A stretch of DNA of 64,000 nucleotides from an uncultured Clostridia bacterium (GTDB taxonomy: Bacteria; Bacillota; Clostridia; UMGS1810): NCBI GenBank assembly GCA_934463165.1, contig CAKSJG010000016.1:1-64000 (forward strand). Direction: 5' to 3'. The notes beneath the pieces are model-generated. The model had not been told where the DNA came from. It searched no databases and worked only from the letters and a program-made list of their open reading frames with translations. Position numbers and translations under genes: made by a program. Below, piece after piece: positions 34,195 to 42,937 of the stretch (its first letter is position 1; each line of letters opens with the position of its first letter).

Positions 34195-35865
34195 TTATAT
34201 ATTGTCATATGCGGTTTGTATTTTACTGTTTATTTCGCTTCTCAGGCTTAATATTTGATCGGCATGGATTTTGCAATTAAATGAGATGTCCGGTATGTGT
34301 TTTGATATTACGGAAAGCACAAAGTTTCTGCCGTAAAGCGATTCCAAAAGTTCGCATGCTCTTATATCCTGCATTTCATCCCTTATTGTCATAAGTCTTA
34401 CGGACGGTTCAACATTTTTTCCGTCGGGATATACCAGATATGATGTTCCGCTTACAAAATCTCCGTTCATATCACTTGATATTTTAGGGTTAACCATAGA
34501 GCGCGCCAGGCAGTTGTGATGAGCATTAAATCCCCAGTTCAAAAAGCCCTTTATTCCGAAATAATAAAGCTGAAATCCGAGTATTCTTCCGCGTTCCTGC
34601 GGCATACCGATCAGTCGGTTTGACATGTACTCATTACATTCGTATCCCGTGTAATAAAGCCATAAACGCTCGGTTTTCCCCAAAAAGTCTTTTATGCTCC
34701 GTGTGTTGACAATCGGATTATCTGTCAGACCGTTTTCAAAAAACGCATAATTGGAAAGAGAATCCCCGGTTAAATAACCCTTCAGTTCATTGCGCAAAAA
34801 TTTTGAGGCGAATTCATAGCTTTTCAAATTTTTTTCTTCCGGTTCATCCGAAATATGAAAAAAGAACCGTTTTTCATATCCGTTTGTTTTCATGAACTTT
34901 TTCAGTTCGGTAATATATGAATGAAGAAAGTAACGATATTCATCGCTCTGCGCATCGGTATGCCATCCGAACATCTTTTTTTCTTTTCCGTTTTCCGTCA
35001 CTATTATTTTCGGAGCGCATTTTGCTCCCCATTGCGTATAAAAATGACTGTGTTCAAAATATTCTGTTCCGCAGCTCAGAGCAGTATCAATAAATTTTTT
35101 CATCAATGAAAAATCAAAGCTGTATTTTCCGTTCTCTTTTCTGACAGAAACAAGCTGTACGGTTTTTCTTTCCTCGCCGACAGGAGTGTCAAGCGGAGGA
35201 GTAAATGCGGGAGTCAAAATCATGTTTTGACCGTTTTTGGCTGCCATGCGTATATATTTTTTTAAACAGGAAAAAAATGAATCCGAAAACGGTTTTGTTC
35301 TTGAAAAGTATGATATACAGTCGTAATGAACCCAGTTTGTCAGGACGGTATTTTGTTTGGGCAATGAGATATCGCAAACCTGTATTTTTATATTTTTTTC
35401 GGCAGCGGTCAGGTTGTTTTCCGTGTTGATAATTTTGATTCCGATTTGATATTCTCCGGGTTTTATATCCGTATTTTCATTTATGTTGATCCAAATACTT
35501 TTCCAATATCCCGCTGTAACCGAAAAACAATTTCCGCTTTTGCGGCAAAGACAATCGGGATATAACCCCGGATTTTTTCTCAGAAACCAGTCATCCGCAG
35601 TGCTGTAGCCTACTCTGAAAGCAGGTACGTTTTCAACAAAATAAATATCTATACTGTTATTTATTTCCGACATAATTTCAACTTTGAATTCCGAAGTATC
35701 ATTCCAGCCGTTGCCTTCTCCATCTTCAAATACTGCTCTGAATGCCGTCTGAAATGAAAATGCCTCGTTTTTAAATATTCGTGCACTTTGTATACTGTCG
35801 CTATATAATTTGCCGTCATAAAAAACGGTGTCGAGTGAATTTACAAGATATGATTCATATTTCAT
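34195..35865 (-). CDS. DUF4091-domain protein, putative carbohydrate-active
   Basis: ATG at 35865 with AAGGGGAAATC upstream. The 556-residue protein has an N-terminal beta-sandwich (residues of about 1-170) and a TIM-barrel-like domain with N-W-V-H-Y-D-C near residue 178, W-G-A-K near residue 280, and H-I-S-D-E-P-E-E-K near residue 343. Those segments and the E-R-L-W-L-Y-Y-T-G-Y-E and G-F-L-N-W-G-F-N-A-H motifs match DUF4091 proteins, related to glycoside hydrolases. No signal peptide, so it acts inside the cell. Substrate unknown. Last gene of the operon with the glycyl-radical enzyme. Confidence 0.85.
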   Translation of the reverse strand: MKYESYLVNSLDTVFYDGKLYSDSIQSARIFKNEAFSFQTAFRAVFEDGEGNGWNDTSEFKVEIMSEINNSIDIYFVENVPAFRVGYSTADDWFLRKNPGLYPDCLCRKSGNCFSVTAGYWKSIWININENTDIKPGEYQIGIKIINTENNLTAAEKNIKIQVCDISLPKQNTVLTNWVHYDCISYFSRTKPFSDSFFSCLKKYIRMAAKNGQNMILTPAFTPPLDTPVGEERKTVQLVSVRKENGKYSFDFSLMKKFIDTALSCGTEYFEHSHFYTQWGAKCAPKIIVTENGKEKKMFGWHTDAQSDEYRYFLHSYITELKKFMKTNGYEKRFFFHISDEPEEKNLKSYEFASKFLRNELKGYLTGDSLSNYAFFENGLTDNPIVNTRSIKDFLGKTERLWLYYTGYECNEYMSNRLIGMPQERGRILGFQLYYFGIKGFLNWGFNAHHNCLARSMVNPKISSDMNGDFVSGTSYLVYPDGKNVEPSVRLMTIRDEMQDIRACELLESLYGRNFVLSVISKHIPDISFNCKIHADQILSLRSEINSKIQTAYDNI

Positions 35866-35888
35866 TTTGATTTCCCCTTCGTTTAAAT

Positions 35889-36695
35889 TTAAAGATTAAA
35901 TATTTTTTTTAGTTCGGTTAACGTATTTTTATCGGGCACATCAAAAGCCGGGGGCGTTATACTAAGCTCGGTATATTTGTGCTCGCCTGTTTTGTGATAC
36001 GGAAGCAGCTCAATTTTACTCGGCATATAATCTTTAAGGAAATCACGTATTTTTTTCGCCTCGGTTACACTGTCGTTTATCCCGGGAATAACGGGTATTC
36101 TTATCTGTATATTTGCTCCGCATTTAAAAAGTTTTTTTAAATTATTTATAATGAGACCGTTTTCCGATCCTGTATATTTTAGGTGTTTTTCAGGTTCAAT
36201 GAGTTTAATATCATACAAAAACAAATCCGTATAAGGTAAAATTCTTTCAAAGCTTTTCCACGGTACATTTCCGGCGGTATCAACAGCGGTATGAATATTT
36301 CCGCTTTTGCATTTTATCAGCAATTCTTCCAGAAAATCAATCTGCAGCATACATTCTCCGCCTGAAAAAGTTACTCCGCCCGATGAATTTTCATAATAAT
36401 CCCGGTCTTTTAATATTTCGCGAAATATTTCATCCGTATTGAAGGCTTTGCCGCATACGGATTTTGCGTTGTTTAAGCAGATAAAATTTTTGTCATATGC
36501 GCTTATATTTTTGCATCTTCCGCAGCCGGTGCACCTGCTTCTGTTGTATAATACCTGCGGTTCCGGTTTCTGACTTTCGGGATTATGACACCAAATACAT
36601 TTTAAATTGCAGCCTTTAAAAAACACAGTCGTTCTGATTCCCGGTCCGTCAGCAAACGACCCTCTTTGTATATCAAATATTATTGCCGTATTCAT
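35889..36695 (-). CDS. Glycyl-radical enzyme activating protein (radical SAM)
   Basis: ATG at 36695 overlaps the stop of the glycyl-radical enzyme (TGATG), with GGGAGG upstream, so the two are translationally coupled. The radical-SAM motif C-N-L-K-C-I-W-C has Cys29, Cys33 and Cys36, and G-G-V-T-F-S-G-G-E lies near residue 105. Between them is a ferredoxin-like insert with Cys55, 58, 61, 73 and 81, fewer than the eight of the usual two-cluster activases. It uses SAM to place the radical on Gly683 of its partner. The reduced cysteine count may mean one auxiliary cluster only. Confidence 0.93.
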   Translation of the reverse strand: MNTAIIFDIQRGSFADGPGIRTTVFFKGCNLKCIWCHNPESQKPEPQVLYNRSRCTGCGRCKNISAYDKNFICLNNAKSVCGKAFNTDEIFREILKDRDYYENSSGGVTFSGGECMLQIDFLEELLIKCKSGNIHTAVDTAGNVPWKSFERILPYTDLFLYDIKLIEPEKHLKYTGSENGLIINNLKKLFKCGANIQIRIPVIPGINDSVTEAKKIRDFLKDYMPSKIELLPYHKTGEHKYTELSITPPAFDVPDKNTLTELKKIFNL

Positions 36696-38830
36696 CAGAG
36701 ATTCCTCCCTGTTTCATGGTTTGTTCTTTGAATTATCTCATCCTGTATTCCGTCGCTCAAATTTATAAAATAATCTGAAAAACCCGACACGCGAACTCGC
36801 AGCGATTTGTAGTTTTCGGGTGTTTTTTTTGCATTTAACAAATCATCGCCGGAAACATATGTCAGTTGAAAATGTGTTCCGCCCATTTTGAAATATGTTT
36901 CAAACATATACACCAGTTTTTCAAATGTATCGTCATCTTCAATCAAATGCTTTTCCAGCATAATATTTGTTACGCTCGGCCCTGTAAGAATATTATACGG
37001 ATCACACTTTGCCACGGAATTTAAAAGCGCTGTAAGGCCTTTTCTGTCCTTGCCGAGAGACTGTCCTATGCCGAAGTTTATCAGATCGCCGTCAAACCTG
37101 CCGTCCGGTGTGGCTTTTGTTTTATCTCCGAAAAATTTGTTGTGAGCGTTATATCCGATGAGATTGCCGAACAGAAGCTTTTTGTTAAGATAATTGCAGC
37201 CGTTGTTCCATTTGTCAAGACTTTTGAAGAATCTGTGAGCAATAAAATTTGAACACGGGTCATCATTGCCGAAAAACATTCCCTTTTCGAGTATTAATTT
37301 TCTCAGGCTTTCATATCCGTTCCAATTGTTTTTAAGCGCGTCAATTAAATCTGCCATGGTTGTTATTTTTTCGTCATACACAAACTGCTTTGTGACCGAC
37401 AATGAATCAATTACATTCGATATTCCGATCAACAGACCCACAGCTATATATTTTTTTATTCCGCCCTGTGTTATGCTCTTTGCATTTTCAATGCATCCTT
37501 CAACAAGAATGTTACTCAATACGTTGCAGTCGCGGCTTCTTATTTTCTGAAATCCGCTTCCTATGCCGTCAGCCTCGTTTAGATCTTTGTACATTTCTTC
37601 CTCAAATATTTCGTAAAATTCTTCAAATGTTTTTGCCCGTATTATACTTTTGCTTCTTTCAAAAAATGTGTTCTGAACGCACCTTACAATGTTCATCGGG
37701 TCAAAGCCGAATACAATTCCTCCGGGCATGGCAATTTCATTGCAGCCTATCATGGTGTAGTTTACGGCCTCGTTATGCGTCAGCCCCGTATATTTCATAA
37801 GTCCGTTAATTCTCGGTTCATCATTTACAAAGGCAATACGTTTATTGGGGTCACGGCGTTCGCGGTCTGCCATATAGCGTAAAACTTCGTGCGGAGTTTT
37901 TTCGGTCCATCGCAATGTTATTTGAGGAATCCACACGGGAAGCTCCGTCAGAGAATCGACAATGAGTTTTGAAAGCTCATTGAAACCGTCATTCCCGTTT
38001 TCAAGATAACCTCCGACGCAGAAGTGAGATTCTCCTCCGCGACAAAAATTATTTGATGTTTTCGGCGTTCTTGCCTGCAGCATTAAAAACAGCTCCTGCA
38101 GGTATTGTGCTGCCGTATCTTCCGAAAGTATTCCGCTTTCCGTATCATTTTTATAAAACGGATATAAATATCTGTCGATCAGACCGATGCTGTCCGGAAG
38201 AATACTGAAGCAAATATATAAAGACAAAACCGCTTCGTAGAAGCTTTCGGCGCGTTTTTCCGGCACGGTTTTTAATGACATCGCCAATTTTTTCAGGCGC
38301 TGCTCCGTATCTTTATCGGAAGCCTTTTCAGAGAGTTTAAGCGCTTTTTCCGAACATTTGTTTGCCCAAAAAATTATTGTGTCGCAAACATCGTTTTGAG
38401 TTTCCAAAAATTCAATTGCCGCCTTATCTTCCGAATGTTTTTTCATTGATTTTTGTATTGCGCTTTTTATCCCTTTTATTCCGTTGTTTATTATTTTTCC
38501 GAAATCTCCGGCCGAGTGCTGCCACTCAAATGTAAGCAGATTATCAACGGGCTTGTTATAGAAATTTTCCAAAGCCGTCCCGAAATTTTTGTGACCGATT
38601 CTGCTGAAAACATCGCCCTCAACGCTTCCGTCAAAGTTTATGACACCCGTAAAACATGATTCATCGGTGATCAGAGGCTCCTGATTTTTTATGTATTCGC
38701 ACAGCCGTTTACAAGACATCTTTAACGGAGATAAAAACAGATCACATTTATCATAATTTGTTTTAATCGGCTTAACATACATTTCGCCCGATAATGTCTT
38801 TTGGGTTAATTTTTTTATTCTTTCATTCAT
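36695..38830 (-). CDS. Glycyl-radical enzyme of unassigned substrate (PFL2/dehydratase-like)
   Basis: ATG at 38830 is set by CGGAGG; a longer frame from 38872 is rejected. The 711-residue protein has the radical motif R-V-R-V-S-G-F-S with Gly683 and the thiyl site G-C-N-E with Cys363 and Glu365, the C-x-E arrangement of dehydratase-type members (glycerol dehydratase, choline and isethionate lyases). H-S-A-G-D-F-G-K near residue 102 also agrees. It lacks the two adjacent active-site cysteines of pyruvate formate-lyase. At 711 residues it is shorter than most. The substrate is not readable; the DUF4091 partner and sugar-locus context suggest a sugar-derived polyol. Confidence 0.88.
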   Translation of the reverse strand: MNERIKKLTQKTLSGEMYVKPIKTNYDKCDLFLSPLKMSCKRLCEYIKNQEPLITDESCFTGVINFDGSVEGDVFSRIGHKNFGTALENFYNKPVDNLLTFEWQHSAGDFGKIINNGIKGIKSAIQKSMKKHSEDKAAIEFLETQNDVCDTIIFWANKCSEKALKLSEKASDKDTEQRLKKLAMSLKTVPEKRAESFYEAVLSLYICFSILPDSIGLIDRYLYPFYKNDTESGILSEDTAAQYLQELFLMLQARTPKTSNNFCRGGESHFCVGGYLENGNDGFNELSKLIVDSLTELPVWIPQITLRWTEKTPHEVLRYMADRERRDPNKRIAFVNDEPRINGLMKYTGLTHNEAVNYTMIGCNEIAMPGGIVFGFDPMNIVRCVQNTFFERSKSIIRAKTFEEFYEIFEEEMYKDLNEADGIGSGFQKIRSRDCNVLSNILVEGCIENAKSITQGGIKKYIAVGLLIGISNVIDSLSVTKQFVYDEKITTMADLIDALKNNWNGYESLRKLILEKGMFFGNDDPCSNFIAHRFFKSLDKWNNGCNYLNKKLLFGNLIGYNAHNKFFGDKTKATPDGRFDGDLINFGIGQSLGKDRKGLTALLNSVAKCDPYNILTGPSVTNIMLEKHLIEDDDTFEKLVYMFETYFKMGGTHFQLTYVSGDDLLNAKKTPENYKSLRVRVSGFSDYFINLSDGIQDEIIQRTNHETGRNL

Positions 38831-38878
38831 AAAAGATTCCTCCGATCTGAAATTGTACGGCATATATACCATGAGCTA

Positions 38879-38943
38879 ATTATACACCTGTTCAAAACAA
38901 TGTAAATGATTATAACAGACATATTTGTCTGAAACGGACAAAA
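38879..38943 (-). promoter_or_regulatory. Promoter and palindromic operator of the glycyl-radical operon
   Basis: On the minus strand TTTACA (38906-38901) and TATAAT (38884-38879) are 16 bases apart. Just upstream lies the palindrome CAGACATATTTGTCTG (38916-38931), with an overlapping TTTGTC/GDACAAA-like pair (GACAAA at 38936-38941). A dimeric repressor or activator could bind at -40. Confidence 0.6.
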
Positions 38944-38978
38944 CATCTTGAAAAAATAATTATATAATGTTATAATGA

Positions 38979-39170
38979 AATAAAAATGCTTTGTTTGTAA
39001 GCGGATACGTCGGTTACATAGCAAAAATTCTTCTTATAAACACGGCCGGCAAAATTTCTGATATTGCTGTTCGGTGCGGATTTTCGGATGTGTATTCTTT
39101 CAGCCACTGTTTTAAGAGAATATACGGAATTTCGCCGGGAGAATACAGAGAAAGCAACAGTTATGTTTAA
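38979..39170 (+). pseudogene. Remnant of an AraC-family regulator (C-terminal HTH only)
   Basis: The + strand frame from 38979 to the TAA at 39168-39170 has no start codon of its own in a usable context, yet its last 45 codons read as the second AraC helix-turn-helix: K-I-S-D-I-A-V-R-C-G-F-S-D-V-Y, then F-K-R-I-Y-G-I-S-P-G-E-Y-R. The N-terminal sensor and first HTH are missing, replaced by AT-rich sequence. It is therefore the tail of a decayed regulator that stood ahead of the ABC transporter genes. Confidence 0.8.
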
Positions 39171-39339
39171 TGCGGCATAATTCTTTCCGAATGTTTCGGC
39201 GGCGAAATGTAAATCAACAAATATATAATGTATAAAAGTCATGCATCGTTATGCGGTGTGTGACTTTTGTACTTATACGAAAATCATAACGCGTGAATAT
39301 CTGTCCGGCGGGCATGAGCCGGTATGCTTGCAATGCCGA
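39171..39339. other. AT-rich spacer after the pseudogene
   Basis: No gene or clear repeat is seen between the AraC remnant and the transporter promoters. Confidence 0.5.
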
Positions 39340-39414
39340 TTGACAAGCGTTTCCGATTTTGTACAATAAATGCAGAATTTGTCTCTTGAGGGAGTCTGCC
39401 GCGTCTGATATAAT
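39340..39414 (+). promoter_or_regulatory. Tandem promoters of the sugar-importer operon
   Basis: P1: TTGACA (39340-39345) and TACAAT (39362-39367), spacing 16. P2: TTGAGG (39386-39391) and TATAAT (39409-39414), spacing 17. Both read towards the permease gene. Confidence 0.65.
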
Positions 39415-39448
39415 ATTTATATAAAATCACAACAGGAGGATGGTTCGA

Positions 39449-40345
39449 TTGAACAACAGAGAATTTTCAAAAATTCCGGTATCGAGAAAAATATTTTTGA
39501 CATTCGATTACGTTTTTTTAAGTGTGCTTGCGCTCATAATGCTTTATCCCATATGGTATGTTATATGCGCGGCATTCAGCTCCAACAATGCATTCATGGC
39601 AAATGACAAGATACTCATTTTCCCGCTTGAATTTACGACGGACGCTTTTAAGATGATGTTTAAAAATCCGATGATTGCCCGCGGCTTTTTAAACGGAGTT
39701 TTTCTTGTGGCGGTAACAACCTTCGGAGCAGTCATTATGACGGCGATGTGCGCATATGTGCTTTCAAGAAAAGGCGTTTTGTGGAATAAGGCATTCAGTA
39801 AGTTTGTTATATTTACGATGTATTTTAACGGCGGCCTTATCCCTACATACCTTGTTATAGTAAATTTTCTTCATCTTAATGACAGCTGGCTTGCACTCAT
39901 ACTCCCGGCTCTTATGTCGGTATATAATATGATAATAATGAGAACGTCGTTCTCCGCAATACCGCAGTCTCTTGAAGAAGCCGCAAGAATAGACGGTGCA
40001 AGTCATTGGGTGATACTTTTCAAAATAGTCCTCCCGCTTTCAAAGGCTATCATAGCCGTTATGTGCCTGTATTACGCGGTCGGCAATTGGAACTCATGGT
40101 TTCCGGCTTCGATATATCTTAAAACAAGAAGCAAATATCCGATACAGCTCATTCTGCGTGAAATTCTTATTGCAAACGACACATCATCCATGACGGGCGA
40201 TGTCGCAATGGCAGATCAGGTAAACGTGGGCGAGATTATAAAATATGCGGTAATAGTAACCGTAACGCTTCCGATACTTGCGGTATATCCGTTCCTGCAA
40301 AAGTATTTTGTCGGCGGTGTTATGATAGGCGCGGTTAAAGGCTGA
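39449..40345 (+). CDS. Carbohydrate ABC transporter permease (LplC/YtcP type)
   Basis: TTG at 39449 is preferred: AGGAGG at 39434-39439 leaves nine bases, whereas the ATG at 39440 touches the site. The 298-residue protein has six membrane helices, starting near residue 18, and the inner-membrane EAA loop E-E-A-A-R-I-D-G-A near residue 178 that docks on the ATPase. The family carries complex oligosaccharides (for example rhamnogalacturonan fragments) in CUT1 systems. The partner permease and binding protein follow; the ATPase is encoded elsewhere. Confidence 0.92.
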   Translation: MNNREFSKIPVSRKIFLTFDYVFLSVLALIMLYPIWYVICAAFSSNNAFMANDKILIFPLEFTTDAFKMMFKNPMIARGFLNGVFLVAVTTFGAVIMTAMCAYVLSRKGVLWNKAFSKFVIFTMYFNGGLIPTYLVIVNFLHLNDSWLALILPALMSVYNMIIMRTSFSAIPQSLEEAARIDGASHWVILFKIVLPLSKAIIAVMCLYYAVGNWNSWFPASIYLKTRSKYPIQLILREILIANDTSSMTGDVAMADQVNVGEIIKYAVIVTVTLPILAVYPFLQKYFVGGVMIGAVKG

Positions 40346-40368
40346 TGGGAGGCAGGTGATAATACATA

Positions 40369-41295
40369 ATGACAAATAAAGAAAAATTAAGCGTATCAAG
40401 AATCAAAGGCGATTTCAAGATGAACCGTTCAATATACGGTATGATGCTTGTGGTTGCCGTGTGGCTTTTCATTTTTTCGTATCTGCCGATGTACGGTATC
40501 ATAATTTCGTTTATGGATTACCGCCCGGCACTCGGAATTATGGGCAGCAAATGGGTCGGTCTCAAACACTTTGAGACATTTCTGACTTCACCGTCGTTTT
40601 TCAGAATACTCAAAAACACGGTGAAAATAAATCTTTATGCCCTTGTATTTAATTTTCCGGCTCCGATAATACTTGCAATCCTTTTAAATGAGCTTAAAAG
40701 CCGCAAGTTTGTCCGAGTTGTGCAAAACTTTACATATCTGCCGCATTTTATATCCCTCGTTGTCGTATGCGCAATGATAAAGGAATTCACTATGGACAGA
40801 GGCGTTATAGGGCTTGTGACAAAGTTTTTCGGAGGAGAGGCAAAAACACTTTTAAACTATAAAGAGTATTTCATCCCCGTGTATGTAATTTCGGGTATAT
40901 GGGAGCAGGTCGGCTGGGGAAGCGTAATTTACTTTGCGGCTCTCACGGGTATTGACGCTCAGCTCTATGAAGCGGCCGAGATAGACGGCGCCGGATATTG
41001 GAAAAAGCTCGTCCACGTAACTCTGCCGGGAATAAAATCCACAATAATAATAATGCTTATCTTAAGACTCGGTTCAATCCTTAACGTATCGTTTGAAAAA
41101 ATACTTCTTTTATATAACGACGCAACGATGGAGGTCGCGGATGTTATATCAACATACGTTTACAGGCGCGGCCTTGTAAAGATGGATATGAGTTATTCAA
41201 GCGCCATAGGACTTTTCAGCTCGGTTATTAACATTTTGTTCCTGACGGGTGCAAACTTTATAAACAAAAAAGCAAATGAAGAATCACTTTGGTAA
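40369..41295 (+). CDS. Carbohydrate ABC transporter permease (LplB/YteP type)
   Basis: ATG at 40369 after GGGAGGCAGG. The 308-residue protein has six membrane helices and the EAA loop Y-E-A-A-E-I-D-G-A-G-Y near residue 203. S-Y-L-P-M-Y-G-I near residue 41 is typical of the LplB subgroup. It should pair with the permease encoded upstream. Confidence 0.92.
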   Translation: MTNKEKLSVSRIKGDFKMNRSIYGMMLVVAVWLFIFSYLPMYGIIISFMDYRPALGIMGSKWVGLKHFETFLTSPSFFRILKNTVKINLYALVFNFPAPIILAILLNELKSRKFVRVVQNFTYLPHFISLVVVCAMIKEFTMDRGVIGLVTKFFGGEAKTLLNYKEYFIPVYVISGIWEQVGWGSVIYFAALTGIDAQLYEAAEIDGAGYWKKLVHVTLPGIKSTIIIMLILRLGSILNVSFEKILLLYNDATMEVADVISTYVYRRGLVKMDMSYSSAIGLFSSVINILFLTGANFINKKANEESLW

Positions 41296-41338
41296 AATAA
41301 ATAATATAAAAGGTATATAAAAAGGAGAGATTTTAAAA

Positions 41339-42874
41339 ATGAAAATGAAAAAATTGCTTTGTATTGCGGCGGCTCTTTCGATAGGTCTTTCGGGCTGCGG
41401 CACAAAAACGGAGGAAACATCAAGCCTTGATTTCAAAAGCTACCCGGTAAATGACGATACCGTCCTTACATACTGGATGCCGCTGAACACAAATATATCG
41501 AGTCTTTACGATAACTTCGGCGATACGCTTTTTGCAAAAGAGCTTGAAAAAGAAACAGGAATAAAGGTAAAATACATTCACCCTGCGGCAGGTCAGGAAA
41601 ACGAAGCCCTTTCGCTTCTTATAGCGTCCGGCGAGCTTCCCGATATTATCGAGTATCCGTGGTACGGATACAGCGGCGGCGGTCACAGGGCGGTTAAAGA
41701 CGGGGTTATAGAGTCGATAGACGGCGTTATAAAGGAAAATTCTCCGAACTATATGAAATACCTTGATGAACATAAGGATGTTGTCAAAGAAATTTCATCC
41801 GATGACGGCAGCATTTTCGGCTATGAGCTCATAAGAGGCAGTCTTTCTCTCGGAATAAACGGAACCGCAATTGTCAGAAGCGACTGGATGAAGGAGCTCG
41901 GCTTGGAACAGCCCAAAACAACCGATGATATAGAAAATATCCTCACGCAGTTTAAAGAAAAAAAGGGATGTAGTGCTCCGCTTACAGGCGGACTTGGATC
42001 AGCCGTTGTATTGGTGGGTGGAAATCTTGAAATGAGAATGTATGACGGAAAGGTTGATTACGGTCCGCTCAGAGATAATTTCAAAACCGCTCTCCAGACT
42101 CTTAACAGATGGTATAAAAAAGGTCTTTTGGATAATAATTTTATTTCATCCGACAGCAAGACCGTCGATTCAAACATGTTAAACGGTTATTCCGGTGTTG
42201 CATACGGCGGCATCGGCGGTCTCCTCGGAAAATGGCTTGATGCTAAAATCGGTGATGCCGATTACGGCTGGCTCAACATCCCCGGCGATGAATACGCACC
42301 GAACGTTAACCTGACGCTTTCAAACGCCGCCGCAATTACGACATCGTGCAAAAACAAAGCGCTTGCCGCACGTCTGCTTGATTACGGCTACAGCGAAAAG
42401 GGCAGCATGCTCTATAACTTCGGCACAGAGGGCAAAAGCTATACCATGAAAGACGGCGAGCCGATTTATACCGATGAAATCCTTAAAAACCCCGACGGCC
42501 TCACGGTTTCGCAGAGCATGGCAATAAACTTCCGCGCAAGCACAACGGGTCCGTTTGTTCAGCAGGAGGGTTACTTAAAACAGTTTTACGGCAAACCTCA
42601 GCAGCAGGAAGCATGGAAAAACGAATCCGCAAAGGCGGAGGAATACAGAAAGAGATTTGTTCCGAATATAACATACACCGATGAAGAAAATGATGAACAG
42701 GCCGATATCATGACAGAGGTTTCAGCGTATGTTAAAGAATATGCAACAAAGTTTATAACAGGCAGCGAAAGCTTTGATAACTGGGATAAATTTATTGCAG
42801 GTATGAAAGAGTATAAAATAGACAGAGCGATTGAAATTAATCAGGCAGCTGTTGACAGATACAACAAGAAATAA
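41339..42874 (+). CDS. Extracellular solute-binding lipoprotein (LplA/YtcQ type)
   Basis: ATG at 41339 with AAAGGAGAG upstream. Signal peptide with lipobox L-S-G-C (Cys20). The 511-residue protein has the two-lobed solute-binding fold with E-T-G-I-K-V-K-Y near residue 73 and the L-P-D-I-I-E-Y-P segment near residue 100. Large binding proteins of this group bring oligosaccharides to CUT1 permeases. A hairpin immediately follows it and may raise its transcript above the large surface genes downstream. Confidence 0.9.
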   Translation: MKMKKLLCIAAALSIGLSGCGTKTEETSSLDFKSYPVNDDTVLTYWMPLNTNISSLYDNFGDTLFAKELEKETGIKVKYIHPAAGQENEALSLLIASGELPDIIEYPWYGYSGGGHRAVKDGVIESIDGVIKENSPNYMKYLDEHKDVVKEISSDDGSIFGYELIRGSLSLGINGTAIVRSDWMKELGLEQPKTTDDIENILTQFKEKKGCSAPLTGGLGSAVVLVGGNLEMRMYDGKVDYGPLRDNFKTALQTLNRWYKKGLLDNNFISSDSKTVDSNMLNGYSGVAYGGIGGLLGKWLDAKIGDADYGWLNIPGDEYAPNVNLTLSNAAAITTSCKNKALAARLLDYGYSEKGSMLYNFGTEGKSYTMKDGEPIYTDEILKNPDGLTVSQSMAINFRASTTGPFVQQEGYLKQFYGKPQQQEAWKNESAKAEEYRKRFVPNITYTDEENDEQADIMTEVSAYVKEYATKFITGSESFDNWDKFIAGMKEYKIDRAIEINQAAVDRYNKK

Positions 42875-42880
42875 TAAGCT

Positions 42881-42915
42881 TTTCGGCAAACGGATTTAAC
42901 CTCCGTTTGCCGAAA
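42881..42915 (+). terminator. Hairpin between the binding-protein gene and the large secreted gene
   Basis: TTTCGGCAAACGGA (42881-42894) and TCCGTTTGCCGAAA (42902-42915) form a 14-bp perfect stem with a seven-base loop. There is no T run, so it may act as an mRNA stabiliser or attenuator rather than a full terminator. Confidence 0.65.
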
Positions 42916-42937
42916 CTATCAAAACAAGGAGGACATA

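Noticed and set aside
38831..38872. Longer glycyl-radical enzyme from ATG 38872
   Set aside because: It would start at the -10 region of the promoter; the CGGAGG site sets the start at 38830.
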